A stretch of DNA of 64,000 bases from Roseiarcus sp963770275 (GCA_963770275.1 CAVYPD010000018.1:186001-250000); one strand, 5' to 3'; shown: positions 28,498 to 37,977, numbered from the stretch's first letter. Notes: generated by a model not told the origin, from the letters alone. Made by a program: numbers and translations.

Positions 28498-29178
28498 TCA
28501 CATCGGATTCGCTAACCGCGCCTCGACTGCAGCGAAATAGGCGTCACGCGAGGGCCCGATGTGATTCTTGCATAAGCTGACCAGGGTTGCACGATCACCC
28601 TGCTCGAGCGCTCGAATGATCGCCCGATGCTCATCGCGCGCAAGGGTCAAGTGATAACGACTCGCGGCGGTAAAGAAGCGGGCGCCATGCACTTTCTGTG
28701 CGGCGCTGCGAATGATCTCCACGAGATAGGGATTCCCACACGCGCCAAACAGGCGCTCGTGGAACGCCTGATTGGCCCGAAACGCTCCGCGATGGTCATT
28801 TGTCTCAACGGCTGCGGAGTGCAGAGTCTGAATTCGCTTCAACTCGTCCAGCAGGGATGCCGGAACCGGAAAGGGAATCTGTTCGGCGGCGAGCGTCTCA
28901 AGCGCCTCGCGGACAATGTAAATCTGGCGCACGGCTTCGGGGTCGAGGAACCGGACGGTGGCGCCCTTGTTGAGAACGCGCTCGACGAGACCCATCCGTT
29001 CGAGCTCCGTCAGCGCCTCGCGGATGACGTGCTTTTTGCATGAGAACTGCGCTGTGAGGGGATCCTCCAGCAATCGCTCCCGGGGCATCAACCAGCCAAG
29101 GACGATTTGCTCTTCGAGCGCCGAGACGACCTCTCGTACGCGGTCAGGGGCCGATTGGCGGACGGGCGGCTGCGTCAC
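28498..29178 (-). CDS. GntR-family (FCD subfamily) transcriptional regulator
   Basis: About 226 residues. N-terminal winged helix (ALEEQIVLGWLMPRERLLED, CKKHVIREALTELERMGLVE) then an all-helical FCD domain (IREALE-like IVREALETLAAEQI, NQAFHERLFGACGNPYL, DEHRAIIRALEQGD) with the histidines expected to bind metal. Start taken as the GTG at 29178 behind a GGAGGA site; a TTG 24 bases upstream is possible. Divergent from the SDR gene with a perfect palindrome between them, and near a sugar-acid dehydratase, so control of a carbohydrate or organic-acid pathway is inferred. Confidence 0.85.
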   Translation of the reverse strand: MTQPPVRQSAPDRVREVVSALEEQIVLGWLMPRERLLEDPLTAQFSCKKHVIREALTELERMGLVERVLNKGATVRFLDPEAVRQIYIVREALETLAAEQIPFPVPASLLDELKRIQTLHSAAVETNDHRGAFRANQAFHERLFGACGNPYLVEIIRSAAQKVHGARFFTAASRYHLTLARDEHRAIIRALEQGDRATLVSLCKNHIGPSRDAYFAAVEARLANPM

Positions 29179-29266
29179 GAGATTGTTGTTCCTCCGTCGC
29201 AATTCAATCGAATTGCGCGCCGCTAAGCAAGCCGGTCGTGGTTCGGTGCAGCGAACGGTCGATGCA

Positions 29267-29288
29267 TGCAGAAATCAAGATTTCTGCA
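29267..29288. promoter_or_regulatory. perfect palindrome, candidate operator between gntR and SDR genes
   Basis: Arms TGCAGAAATC and GATTTCTGCA separated by AA form a perfect 10-bp inverted repeat. It lies about 90 bases upstream of the GntR gene and 170 bases upstream of the divergent SDR gene. Size and symmetry fit a dimeric regulator site; which protein binds is inference. Confidence 0.55.
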
Positions 29289-29459
29289 CCACCCAACATC
29301 TCATCATTTTTCGGTCAGATGTTACGCGATTTTAGCTCATTACCCAAATTAGCGGTTAGGCGCATTCTCGATCGCAAGCAAGGCGATCGACGAAACGAAG
29401 CGTTCTACGGTCGGGATTTGCGGGTCAAAAATGAATTTTTTCACCTAATGCAGGCTACA

Positions 29460-30206
29460 ATGAAGCTCACAAACAAAGTTGCATTCGTCACGGGCGGCAC
29501 GTCCGGCATTGGTCTGGAAACCGCGAAGCTCTTTCAGGCCGAAGGCGCTCATGTGGTCCTGGTCGGCTCGAATGAGGAGCGTCTGGCCGCAGCTGGCAAG
29601 GAACTCAACGGCAAGGCGCTGCTGGTTCGGGCCGATATCCGCAAGGTGGCCGACATTGAACGCGCCGTCGAAGCAACTCGCGTGAAGTTCGGTCATATCG
29701 ATGTCGTGTTCGCCAACGCCGGCGCGACCACGGTCGCCCCGCTCGAAGCCGTGACGGAGGAGTATGTCGCCGACAACCTTGCTCTTAACTTCACCGGGAC
29801 GTTTTTCACGATCCAGAAGACGGCTCCGATCATTGGCAGGGGCGGCAGCATTATCGTCACGACGTCGTTCCTGAACACGATTGGTTATCCCGGTCTGTCG
29901 ATCCTCGCCGCGACCAAGGCGGCGGCGCGGTCGCTCGTTCGCACCCTCGGCGCCGAACTGGCGCCACGCGGCATCCGCGTGAATGCGGTCAGTCCCGGCG
30001 CTATCGCGACGCCGTTTTACGGAAAGATCGGCCTGCCGGACACCGTGCTCTCCGAAGTCGCCAATACCATCACGCAGAAGATCGCCTTGAAGCGGTTTGG
30101 CAACCCGGATGAACTCGCGAAGACGGTGCTGTTCCTGGCAAGCGATGACTCGTCCTACACGACCGGCACGGAGCTGGTGGTCGATGGTGGCCTGACCCAG
30201 TTCTAA
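29460..30206 (+). CDS. short-chain dehydrogenase/reductase with catalytic Tyr replaced
   Basis: 248 residues of classical SDR fold. Cofactor motif VTGGTSGIG at residues 11-19, FANAGA (NAG motif), IIVTTSF with the conserved Ser region, VNAVSPGAIATP and the C-terminal GTELVVDGGLTQF. The YxxxK catalytic motif reads SILAATKAA where relatives have S-x-YxATKAA, so the tyrosine position is leucine (CTC) while the lysine remains. Either the enzyme is inactive or re-purposed, or two bases are wrong. Start ATG 29460. Converges on a LysR gene whose end is 70 bases away. Confidence 0.88.
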   Translation: MKLTNKVAFVTGGTSGIGLETAKLFQAEGAHVVLVGSNEERLAAAGKELNGKALLVRADIRKVADIERAVEATRVKFGHIDVVFANAGATTVAPLEAVTEEYVADNLALNFTGTFFTIQKTAPIIGRGGSIIVTTSFLNTIGYPGLSILAATKAAARSLVRTLGAELAPRGIRVNAVSPGAIATPFYGKIGLPDTVLSEVANTITQKIALKRFGNPDELAKTVLFLASDDSSYTTGTELVVDGGLTQF

Positions 30207-30276
30207 CGCGTCTTTGTAGAAGTGGTTGTCTCATCAGGCCCGCCGTCTCGATATCACGCGAGACGGCGGATTGCTT

Positions 30277-31203
30277 TCAAACCGATGGAATACGCCCGAA
30301 CTCGGCAAGCATTTCGCGAAGTTTTGGGATGGCGAAATCGATAAAACGCCGGAGCTTGATCGGCATATTTCGCGAGAGATGGACCACATGAACCGGTATC
30401 GGGCTGACTTCATACTCTTGTAAAATAGAACTCAGCTTTCCTGCTTTGATCGCAGCATCAACATCGTGCTCAAGAACGAGCGTTGCCCCAATAGTATCGA
30501 TTGCGGCATCAACCGCAGCGTCAGGCGACGACACAAGAAGCCGGGGCGCTTCCGCCATTGTAAATATCTGTCCCGTGTCCGGGTTGCGAAAGCGCCATGG
30601 CCAGAGGCTGGGACTGTCGAACACGATGCACGGATAACCGCGAAGATCCTCCGGCGTCTCTGGCTCACCATGCTTGCGCAGCAATTCCTTGCTGGCGACT
30701 ACCATCACGCGCAAGCTTCCAACGCGCGCCGCGACGAGGCTACTGTCGCTTAGATGGCCAACCCGGATTGCGACGTCAGCGTGCGAATCGATGAGATCGA
30801 CAATGCGGTCGGATTGTATGAGCCGAATGCGTATCTCAGGGTATAGCGCGAGAAACTGATCGATGACCGGCAACACCCGTAGACGGGCAATTTGCACAGG
30901 CGTCGTGATGACAAGCTCACCGCGTGGGGCCGAAAATTCGCCAGCGGCGCGGCGCTCCTGCTCATCAACCTGTTCGAGGATTTGCTTTGCGGACGCGACG
31001 TAATCAGCCCCGGCGTCGGTCAGTTCGAGCTTCCGCGTCGACTTGATGAGCAGCTTCGTTCCGACCAGCGCTTCGAGATCGTTGACGTTGCGCGTGAGCG
31101 TAGCGACCGGGATGCGCAATTTTCTGGCAGCGGCAGACAAGCTCCCCTCCTCAACGGAGGACACCAGCATCGCCATAGCTTCCAGTCGGTCCAAATTGCT
31201 CAC
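30277..31203 (-). CDS. LysR-family transcriptional regulator
   Basis: About 308 residues. N-terminal helix-turn-helix (LEAMAMLVSSVEEGSLSAAARKL, TLTRNVNDLEALVGTKLL) and a substrate-binding domain (RGELVITTPVQIARLRVLP, HADVAIRVGHLSDSSL, FRNPDTGQIF). GTG start 31203; a TTG three codons later is equally possible, while the longer frame to 31311 adds an unlikely leader. Converges on the SDR gene, which it may regulate. Confidence 0.9.
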   Translation of the reverse strand: MSNLDRLEAMAMLVSSVEEGSLSAAARKLRIPVATLTRNVNDLEALVGTKLLIKSTRKLELTDAGADYVASAKQILEQVDEQERRAAGEFSAPRGELVITTPVQIARLRVLPVIDQFLALYPEIRIRLIQSDRIVDLIDSHADVAIRVGHLSDSSLVAARVGSLRVMVVASKELLRKHGEPETPEDLRGYPCIVFDSPSLWPWRFRNPDTGQIFTMAEAPRLLVSSPDAAVDAAIDTIGATLVLEHDVDAAIKAGKLSSILQEYEVSPIPVHVVHLSRNMPIKLRRFIDFAIPKLREMLAEFGRIPSV

Positions 31204-31381
31204 CAAAAAACGGCGTATAGGGGAGTCTAGCTTTATCGGCGTCGCAGAACTCAAGAGTTTTGCACCGCAAGCGCCTGCCAACGACATTAACGGCTTACGC
31301 GGTGCAAACATCAGGTGCGGAAATGTTTGTTCTCGCCCTAGGCCGGCGATGATTGAGTTTTGACCCTAGCCCCGGCCGGAT

Positions 31382-33102
31382 TCAGCATGGCGCCGAAGCG
31401 ACCGTCTCCGGGACGAAGGAGCTGAAGTCGCAGCCGCCGTCGGCCTGAAGGACTTCGGTCATGTAGAGACGATGATAGCCGCGTAGAGCTTTGTTGACTG
31501 CTGCCGAAGGCGCAGCAGCGGCCCGAGCCGCAAGCTCCTTGTCATCGACCAGGAGATCGATACGGCGCGAGGCCGTGTCGAGCTGGATCAGGTCTCCGGT
31601 CCGCACCAGGCGGAGCGGACCGCCCTCAGCCGCTTCAGGGGTGATGTGGAGCACGATCGAGCCGAAGGCTGTGCCGCTCATCCGCGCGTCGGAGATGCGC
31701 ACCATATCCTTGACGCCGCGCCGCGCGAGCTTCTGTGGAATCGGCAAATAGCCCGCTTCCGGCATGCCGGGCGCGCCTTTCGGGCCCGCGTTGCGCAGCA
31801 CCAGCACCGTCTCCGGCGTGACGTCGAGGTTCGGATCGTCGATCCGCGCGCTCAAGTCGGCCAGGCCGTCGAAAACAAGCGCTGGGCCGATGTGTTGCAG
31901 CAAAGCAGGGTTGGCCGCGCATTGTTTGATGATGGCGCCGCGCGGCGCCAGATTTCCCCTGAGCACGACCATCGCGCCGTCGCTGTAAATTGGCTTGCTC
32001 CACGGCTTGACCACATCCTGAGCGAAGCTCGGCGGCGCGTCCGCGATTTCCTCAGCCAGCGTCCGGCCAGTCACGGTCAGGCAGTCGAGGTGCAGCGCCG
32101 ACTTCATCTCTCTCAGGATCGTCGGAAGTCCTCCAGCCCGGTGCAGATCTTCCATGTAGCCCTGGCCGGTCGGTTTCAAATCGACCAGGACGGGGGTTTC
32201 GCGTCCAAGGCGGTCGAAGCCATCGAGATCGACCTTGATCCCGGCGCGCCCGGCTATGGCCGTCAGGTGAATGAGCGCGTTGGTCGAGCCGCCGCACGCA
32301 AGAACAACCCTGCAGCGCGTTGGTGATTGAACGCGCCGTGACGATCTTGTCTGGCGTCAGCTTTTCAGTCGCCATGGCGATGGCGCGCGCGCCGGTCCGC
32401 TCCGCGATCCGCCGACGCTCCGCGTTCACGGCTGGGACTGCCGCGGCGCCAGGCAGCATCATGCCGAGCGCCTCCGTCGCCAACGCCATGGTGCTCGCGG
32501 TCCCCATCACGCCGCAGGTGCCGACGGTGGGAGCAAGCTCGTTGTTGATCGCCGCGATATCTTCGTCGCCGATCCTCGCCCGAGCGATATTTGCCCCAGA
32601 AACGACGGCAATCCGTGCACGCGCCAAGGCGCTCGCCTCGCCAGCTGCCAGCCAGCATCGGTCCGGTGACGAGCATGATCGCTGGAACGTTGGCGCTGAT
32701 CGCCCCCATGAGCAGCGCCGGCACGGTTTTATCGCAACCGCCGATCAGCACCACCGCGTCCATTGGCTGGGCGCGGATCATCTCCTCCGCATCCATGGCC
32801 ATCAGATTACGCAAATACATGCTGGTCGGATGCGAGAAGGTCTCGTGTATAGATATGATCGGGAACGGTACCGGGATGCCGCCATTCAGCATCACGCCAC
32901 GGCTAACCGCTTCAATCAGATCGGGAATATTCTGGTGGCAGGCGTTATAGCCAGAAAAGGTGTTGACGATCCCGATAATCGGCCGCCCAAGCGCGTCATC
33001 GGTGTAGCCCATGGCCTTGATGAAGGCCTTGCGAAGAAAAATTGAGAAAGCCGGGTCCCCGTAATGGGGCAGGTTCCGGCTCAGTCCTGTCGGGTCGGTC
33101 AT
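31382..33102 (-). CDS. IlvD/Edd-family dehydratase (sugar-acid dehydratase type), two frame breaks
   Basis: Fe-S dehydratase of the dihydroxy-acid/phosphogluconate dehydratase family. Cluster and active-site motifs run over three frames: VLIGGCDKTVPALLMG, GERLGACTDCRRFW, TVGTCGVMGTASTMA, ACGGSTNALIHL and GPKGAPGMPEAG. Removing one base in the CCC near 32580 and one near 32312 gives a continuous 572-residue protein starting MTDPTGLSRNLPHYGD at 33102. Pentonate or related sugar-acid dehydratases are closest by feel; true IlvD is less likely in this setting. A perfect palindrome lies 39 bases upstream and an orphan sugar-binding protein is divergent. Confidence 0.85.
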
Positions 33103-33140
33103 CGGGCCTTCCGTTTCGGCTGACAAGCATGTCATCGAAG

Positions 33141-33168
33141 AGATTGTCAATCATCTGATTGACAATCT
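33141..33168. promoter_or_regulatory. perfect palindrome, candidate GntR/FCD operator
   Basis: Arms AGATTGTCAATCA and TGATTGACAATCT around a 2-base centre make a 28-base perfect inverted repeat. The core ATTGTC...GACAAT resembles known GntR-FCD operators (TTGT...ACAA). It sits 39 bases upstream of the dehydratase start and in the region divergent to the sugar-binding protein gene, where it could control both. Confidence 0.65.
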
Positions 33169-33419
33169 GGTTGAACAAATGAAAGGGTGCGGGAACGAGA
33201 TCCGAGGCGCCCTCGAAGTGGACTTGCGCACGCCAGGGACAAAATGGGGAGTCGACCTAACGGTCCGTAAGCGCGCGGCGGCATGACGACCAATCCCCAA
33301 CCTCGCGCCAGGCCGGGCCGGCCGACGATCAACTTACAACTCTATTTTTCAGGACTTGCGCCGCCCGCAAACTCACGGGCGGCGAGAGCTAAGCAGGCAC
33401 AAAGAGGAGGCGAACGAAC

Positions 33420-34371
33420 GTGAAAGCTCAAGTTTCTAGCAGCGACGACGGCCATTGCGATTGCGATTTCGGCGGGAAGCGGGTTCGCCGCGGAAAAAAA
33501 GCAGCTCTACTTCGTTCCCAACGGCGCTGTCGACTTCTGGAAGCTGGCGGAGGCCGGCATGAAGAAGGCGCAAGCCGAATTGCCGAACTACTCGATCCAA
33601 ATAAAATATCCGGAGCAATCCTCGGCAGCGATTCAAAACCGCCTCATGGACGACCTCGTGGCGGGGGGAGCGGCCGGTATCATGGTCAGCGCCATCGACC
33701 CCAAGACCCAGACCGAAGCCTTGGACAAGGTCGCAAGCCAAGCGGTTCTGGCGACCACGGACAGCGACGCGCCCGCGAGCAAAAGAGCTTTTTATCTGGG
33801 TTCCAGCAATGTCGAAGCCGGCAAGCAGGCCGCTGAGGTTCTGATCAAGGCCATGCCACAGGGCGGGAAGTGCATCGCCTTCGCTGGCCTGCCCAACGCC
33901 GACAACGCGCGGGAGCGACTTGAAGGCATTCGGTCCGCCATCAAGGACACGAAGATCACAATCGAGGACGTGCGCGGAGACGACATGGATCAGACGCGCG
34001 CCAAGCGGAACGTCGAAGACATGCTGACCGCCCGCAGCGACATCACCTGCTTCATCGGTGTCTATGCGTACAACACGCCACAAATTGTCCAAGCTTTGCA
34101 GGCGGCAGGCAAGGCAGGACAGATCACGGTGGTGGGGTTTGACAGCGACCAGGGCACCCTGGAAGGCATCCGCAACGGCGTCGTGGCCGGGACGATTGTT
34201 CAGCAGCCCTATGAATGGGGATACCAGGGCATGAAGGACCTTGCGCGCTGGAGCGAAGGGGACAAGTCCTTCGTACCCGCCAATGGGCTCATCATTGTGC
34301 CCACTCAAATCCTCGACAAGTCGAATGTCGATGGCTTCATCAAACAAGTGAAGACGTGGCTGGGTCACTGA
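33420..34371 (+). CDS. sugar ABC transporter periplasmic binding protein, frame break at the start codon
   Basis: Ribose-type substrate-binding protein (Peripla_BP_4). The mature part reads LYFVPNGAVDFWKLAEAGMKKA, SAIDPKTQTEALDKV, VVGFDSDQGTLEGI and QQPYEWGYQGM. Its frame extends up to KLKFLAATTAIAIAISAGSG, a clear signal peptide, but there is no start codon in that frame. A GTG at 33420 behind an AAGAGGAGG site is one base out, so one A too many in GTGAAAG fixes it and gives 316 residues. No permease or ATPase follows, so it is an orphan here. Confidence 0.88.
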
Positions 34372-34539
34372 CCCTATGCATCGCGGGCTAGGCGCCCTAG
34401 ACGCCTAGCGAACAGCGCGGACGGCGGCGAGGATCGCCCCGTCCTTCATCCAGCCGTTGAGCGGCTTGGAGCCTTCCGGTTCGGCGGGCTCATGGGGCGC
34501 CGCGGCAACGCGTTCTCGCTGACGACAAGCAGGCCGACC

Positions 34540-34568
34540 CTGCGGGTTAACCATCGGTTAACCCGCAG
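34540..34568. promoter_or_regulatory. 29-base perfect palindrome containing a CtrA-type TTAA-N7-TTAA motif
   Basis: Arms CTGCGGGTTAACC and GGTTAACCCGCAG around ATC are perfect inverted repeats. The centre contains TTAA at 34547-34550 and 34558-34561 with 7 bases between, which is the full CtrA consensus spacing. It lies about 80 bases upstream of the GST start. It could be a CtrA site, another operator or a hairpin; no T run follows on either side, so a terminator is less likely. Confidence 0.55.
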
Positions 34569-34648
34569 CGCCGCATTTGATGGCGTCCGACGATGAATTG
34601 CGGACGTGGCCGCAACTCCCGTTTCTTCCCGTTCCAAATCGGGCGCGA

Positions 34649-35341
34649 ATGATCACGCTTTACCATCACCCATTTTGCCCCCATTCCCGCTTCATCCGCC
34701 TCGCGTTTGGTGAGATGGGGATCGAGCCTCGTCTGGTTGAAGAAAAGGCGTGGGACAGGCGCCGCGAGTTCCTGTTGATGGCCCCCGAAGGCGCGACACC
34801 GGTCATGCTCGACGACGAAACGCCGGGCCTATCGGGAGCGGAGGTGATCGCCGAATATCTGGATGAGACGCGGGGCTTGGCTCTCGGCGATCGCCGGCTG
34901 ATGCCGCAGGATCCGCTAGCCCGCGCGGAAACGCGCCGGCTCATGCACTGGTTTAACGTCAAGATGTTTAACGAAGCAAGTCAATGGCTTGTGCGAGAGA
35001 AAGTCTACAAGCGCTTTATGAGCATGGCGCAAGGGGGCGGCGGCCCGGACATGGAGGCCGTGCGCGCGGCGCGCTCCAATCTGCGCTATCATCTGCGCTA
35101 CATCGGCCACCTTATTGGAGGCCGCAACTGGCTGGCCGGCGACCGGATGTCTTACGCTGACCTCGCAGCGGCGGCGCACCTGTCGTGCATTGACTATTTA
35201 GGCGACGCGCCGTGGGACGAGAGCGAAACCGCCAAGACCTGGTACGCGCGAATGAAGTCGCGCCCCTCGTTCCGCCCGCTGCTGGCCGAACGGCTGCCGG
35301 GGATGATTCCGAGCGTCGCCTACGCCAATCTCGACTTCTAA
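34649..35341 (+). CDS. glutathione S-transferase family protein
   Basis: 230 residues. Thioredoxin-like N-terminal domain starting MITLYHHPFCPHSRFIRLAF, with GATPVMLDDETPGLSGAEVI (the cis-Pro and glutathione-binding Ser/Glu region), and a helical C-terminal domain with NWLAGDRMSYADLAAAAHL. ATG at 34649 gives the family's usual N-terminus; an in-frame ATG at 34577 adds an unlikely 24 residues. Followed immediately by queG, a common Rhizobiales pairing. Confidence 0.9.
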   Translation: MITLYHHPFCPHSRFIRLAFGEMGIEPRLVEEKAWDRRREFLLMAPEGATPVMLDDETPGLSGAEVIAEYLDETRGLALGDRRLMPQDPLARAETRRLMHWFNVKMFNEASQWLVREKVYKRFMSMAQGGGGPDMEAVRAARSNLRYHLRYIGHLIGGRNWLAGDRMSYADLAAAAHLSCIDYLGDAPWDESETAKTWYARMKSRPSFRPLLAERLPGMIPSVAYANLDF

Positions 35342-36462
35342 CGCGCTTACGCGAGAAGGCGCGCGCGCTCGGCTTCGACGCCTGCCGGGTCACGTCCGCC
35401 GAGCCGCCGACGGAGGCGCGCGAGCGTCTTGCCGCGTGGCTCGCCCAGGGCGCACATGGCGACATGGCCTGGATGGCCGAGACCTTCGAGCGGCGGACCG
35501 ATCTCCGCACGCTGATGCCCGACGCCATGAGCGTCGTTATGCTCGGCCTCAATTACGGGCCCGAAACAGACCCGCTGGCGGCGCTCTCTCGCCCTGATAC
35601 GGGGGCCATTTCCGTCTACGCGCGCCATCGCGACTATCACGATGTTCTCAAGGGCAAGCTCAAGGAACTCGCCGCCGTCCTGGTCGCGGCGGCGCAGCCG
35701 GAAAAGACGGACGTGAAAGTGTTCGTCGACACGGCGCCGCTGCTCGAGAAGCCGTTGGCCGCGCGCGCGGGGCTCGGCTGGCAAGGCAAGCACACCAATC
35801 TGGTGTCGCGCGAATTTGGCTCCTGGCTGTTCCTGGGCGCAATCCTGACGAACCTCGAGCTGCCGCCCGACCCGCCGGAATCGGACCATTGCGGACAATG
35901 CCGCGCCTGCCTCGACGTGTGTCCGACAGGCGCGTTTCCGGCGCCTTATCAGCTCGACGCGCGGCGCTGCATTTCCTATCTCACGATCGAGCACGAGGGC
36001 CCAATTCCGCGGGAGCTTCGACCCGCGATCGGCAATCGCATCTATGGCTGCGACGACTGCCTTGCCGTCTGCCCGTGGAACAAGTTCGCGAGCGTTGGAC
36101 GGGAAGCGAAACTTGCAGCGCGCGCCGACCTCAATGCGCCGCCCTTGGCCGAACTCGCCTGCCTCGACGATGCGTCGTTCCGGTCCCTTTTCGCCGGCGG
36201 CCCGATCAAGCGGATCGGCAGGGCGCGCTTCGTGCGCAATGTGATGATTGCGATCGGGAACTCGAACGATCGTGCGCTCGCCAAGGTCGCGGTGGACCGA
36301 TTGGACGACGACAGCTCCCTCGTCCGCGGAGCAGCCATATGGGCGCTGGCGCGACTGACCTCTCGGGAGGAATTCTCATCCTTCGCATCAATGTGCTTGC
36401 GAAGGGAGATTGACGGTGCGGTTATCGAGGAGTGGCGCGACGCTCTAACCGCGCCGCTCTGA
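35212..36462 (+). CDS. queG: epoxyqueuosine reductase (QueG)
   Basis: B12- and Fe-S-dependent last step of tRNA queuosine synthesis, so this enzyme uses the cofactor made by the locus at 0-23 kb. Motifs: FDACRVTSAEP, YARHRDYHDVLKGKLKEL, KVFVDTAPLLEKPLAARAGLGWQGKHTN, two 4Fe-4S sets in CGQCRACLDVCPTGAF and GCDDCLAVCPWNKFA, and a C-terminal HEAT-like region. Homology begins at about 35348, just after the GST stop; the only in-frame start codon upstream is a GTG at 35212 inside the GST gene, so the true start is unresolved and a small sequence error is possible. Confidence 0.9.
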   Translation: MGRERNRQDLVRANEVAPLVPPAAGRTAAGDDSERRLRQSRLLTRLREKARALGFDACRVTSAEPPTEARERLAAWLAQGAHGDMAWMAETFERRTDLRTLMPDAMSVVMLGLNYGPETDPLAALSRPDTGAISVYARHRDYHDVLKGKLKELAAVLVAAAQPEKTDVKVFVDTAPLLEKPLAARAGLGWQGKHTNLVSREFGSWLFLGAILTNLELPPDPPESDHCGQCRACLDVCPTGAFPAPYQLDARRCISYLTIEHEGPIPRELRPAIGNRIYGCDDCLAVCPWNKFASVGREAKLAARADLNAPPLAELACLDDASFRSLFAGGPIKRIGRARFVRNVMIAIGNSNDRALAKVAVDRLDDDSSLVRGAAIWALARLTSREEFSSFASMCLRREIDGAVIEEWRDALTAPL

Positions 36463-36485
36463 CGGTAATCGTTTCCGTCGCCGCC

Positions 36486-36677
36486 TCAGTGCGCGGGCGC
36501 AGTTTCCGTTTGCTGCTGCTTAAGCCGCTCGATCTCGTCCTTGAGCTGAAGTTTCTTGCGCTTGAGTTCGTGAACCTTGACGTCGTCTGCCGCTGGATGG
36601 TTGGTTTCGGCTAGGATCGCTTCTTCAATGGTCTGGTGACGACGCACCAGTTCGCTGAGATGCGAATCAATCGACAT
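36486..36677 (-). CDS. DUF465 (YdcH-like) small helical protein
   Basis: 63 residues; SHLSELVRRHQTIEEAI and VHELKRKKLQLKDEIERL are the helical DUF465 pattern. Function unknown. Convergent with queG and divergent from a second DUF465 gene 270 bases away. Confidence 0.85.
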   Translation of the reverse strand: MSIDSHLSELVRRHQTIEEAILAETNHPAADDVKVHELKRKKLQLKDEIERLKQQQTETAPAH

Positions 36678-36949
36678 GGGACAGCTCCCTCATGTTTTTA
36701 ACGACGAAATTGTGACATATCCTGCGAGCAGCGCAAGCGGCAAAATGGTGACGAATTGTGAATTGTCCCTACATTTTGGGGGATGATCGGGTCACTTCAT
36801 GCGTTTGGAACCGAGTATCAGATACAAATGGTTAAATTAGGACGAGAGCGCGACGCCAGTGCGGAAAGCGCGCACTCGCGCCCATGACCGGGCGCCGGGC
36901 GCATAGACGGCGTTGAGGCCTCGGGACGGCTGGCGTAGAGTGGCGCAGA

Positions 36950-37171
36950 ATGGATGAGAAGGGGCTCACGCCGGAGGACCATGCGGCGCTGGTCGCCCAA
37001 ATCGAGCGCCTGCGCGAGGAGCACCGCGACCTCGACGCGGCGATCGAGGCCCTGCGAAACGCCGGCCAGGTCGACCAGCTGCAAGTGCAGCGGCTGAAGA
37101 AGCGAAAGCTCCTGTTGCGCGACAAGGTGGCGGCTCTCGAAGACCAGCTCACGCCCGACATTATCGCGTGA
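36950..37171 (+). CDS. DUF465 (YdcH-like) small helical protein, second copy
   Basis: 73 residues; LVAQIERLREEHRDLDAAIEAL and LQVQRLKKRKLLLRDKVAALED fit DUF465 and a two-helix coiled coil. Paralogue of the gene at 36.5 kb on the other strand. Followed by a strong terminator. Confidence 0.85.
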   Translation: MDEKGLTPEDHAALVAQIERLREEHRDLDAAIEALRNAGQVDQLQVQRLKKRKLLLRDKVAALEDQLTPDIIA

Positions 37172-37217
37172 GGCGCGTCCGCAATTTGCCCGTACGCGCA
37201 GGCCCAATTCCCAACAG

Positions 37218-37243
37218 AAAAGGCCGCCCGGAGGCGGCCTTTT
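37218..37243. terminator. bidirectional rho-independent terminator
   Basis: AAAAGGCCGCC-CGGA-GGCGGCCTTTT: an 11-bp stem with A and T runs on both sides, placed between the convergent DUF465 and PEP-CTERM genes. Confidence 0.92.
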
Positions 37244-37261
37244 CGCGTCTTGTATCGAGCC

Positions 37262-37977
37262 TCAGGCTGCGAGGCGGGCTTTGACGGTCTTGCGATAGCC
37301 GAGAAGGCCGAGTCCCGGCGAATCCCGCAAGCATCATGGCCCAAGTGCTAGGCTCCGGGACCCCGCTGGGCGGGCTTTGGGGTGCGAACTCCAAAGCTTC
37401 GATCTCGCCGCCCACGTTGGTGGTGCCGAGCAGCGTTGGTCACGATGGAGAACGGGTCAGAGAACCCGCCAAGCGGAAACGCCGGGCCAGCAGGAATGGC
37501 CGCAGCGAAGCCCGAGTAGCCCTCGCCTGTTCCGGTCATACCCGGCACTGGATTGCTGATCAGCGTTTGGCCGAAGATGGAGTTCAGTCTGCGGGATGTT
37601 CGCCCCACTGGTGTCTGTCCACTGGCTGTAGTCGCAATGAAGTTGATCGGGATCGCGGCGGGAAGGCCAACCGCGCTGAACGACCAGTTTTCACCCGGCT
37701 GCGACAGCGCGAGACCGCCGACAGTCTGAGTCTGAAGCACGATCCATTGCGCGCCGGTCGTGGCGAAGTCAGCCGCGTTCACAATCGTGAGGGTCAACGC
37801 GACATCGCCGCCATCGATCAACTGCGTACCGGGGGTGAAGGTCACGGGGTTGTTCGACGTACCCGGTGAATTTTGTATGTTGAAGTTGTACGTCCCGCCG
37901 GGTGAGAGAGCTGAGCGATGAGCAGGCGCAGCCAGGCCGAGCAGCACGGCCGTCGTGATAATGAGTTTCGTTCGCAT
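37262..37977 (-). CDS. PEP-CTERM sorting-domain protein, two frame breaks
   Basis: Secreted protein with signal peptide (MRTKLIITTAVLLGLAAPA) and a middle rich in Thr/Asn/Gly/Pro. The tail spreads over three frames: GEIEALEFAPQSPPSG then VPEPSTWAMMLAGFAG, then GLGLLGYRKTV. Removing one base near 37431 and one in the CCC at 37314-37316 gives a 237-residue protein with a complete PEP-CTERM motif (VPEPSTWAMM, hydrophobic stretch, basic end). Such proteins are processed by an exosortase, which is not in this window. Convergent with DUF465. Confidence 0.8.
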
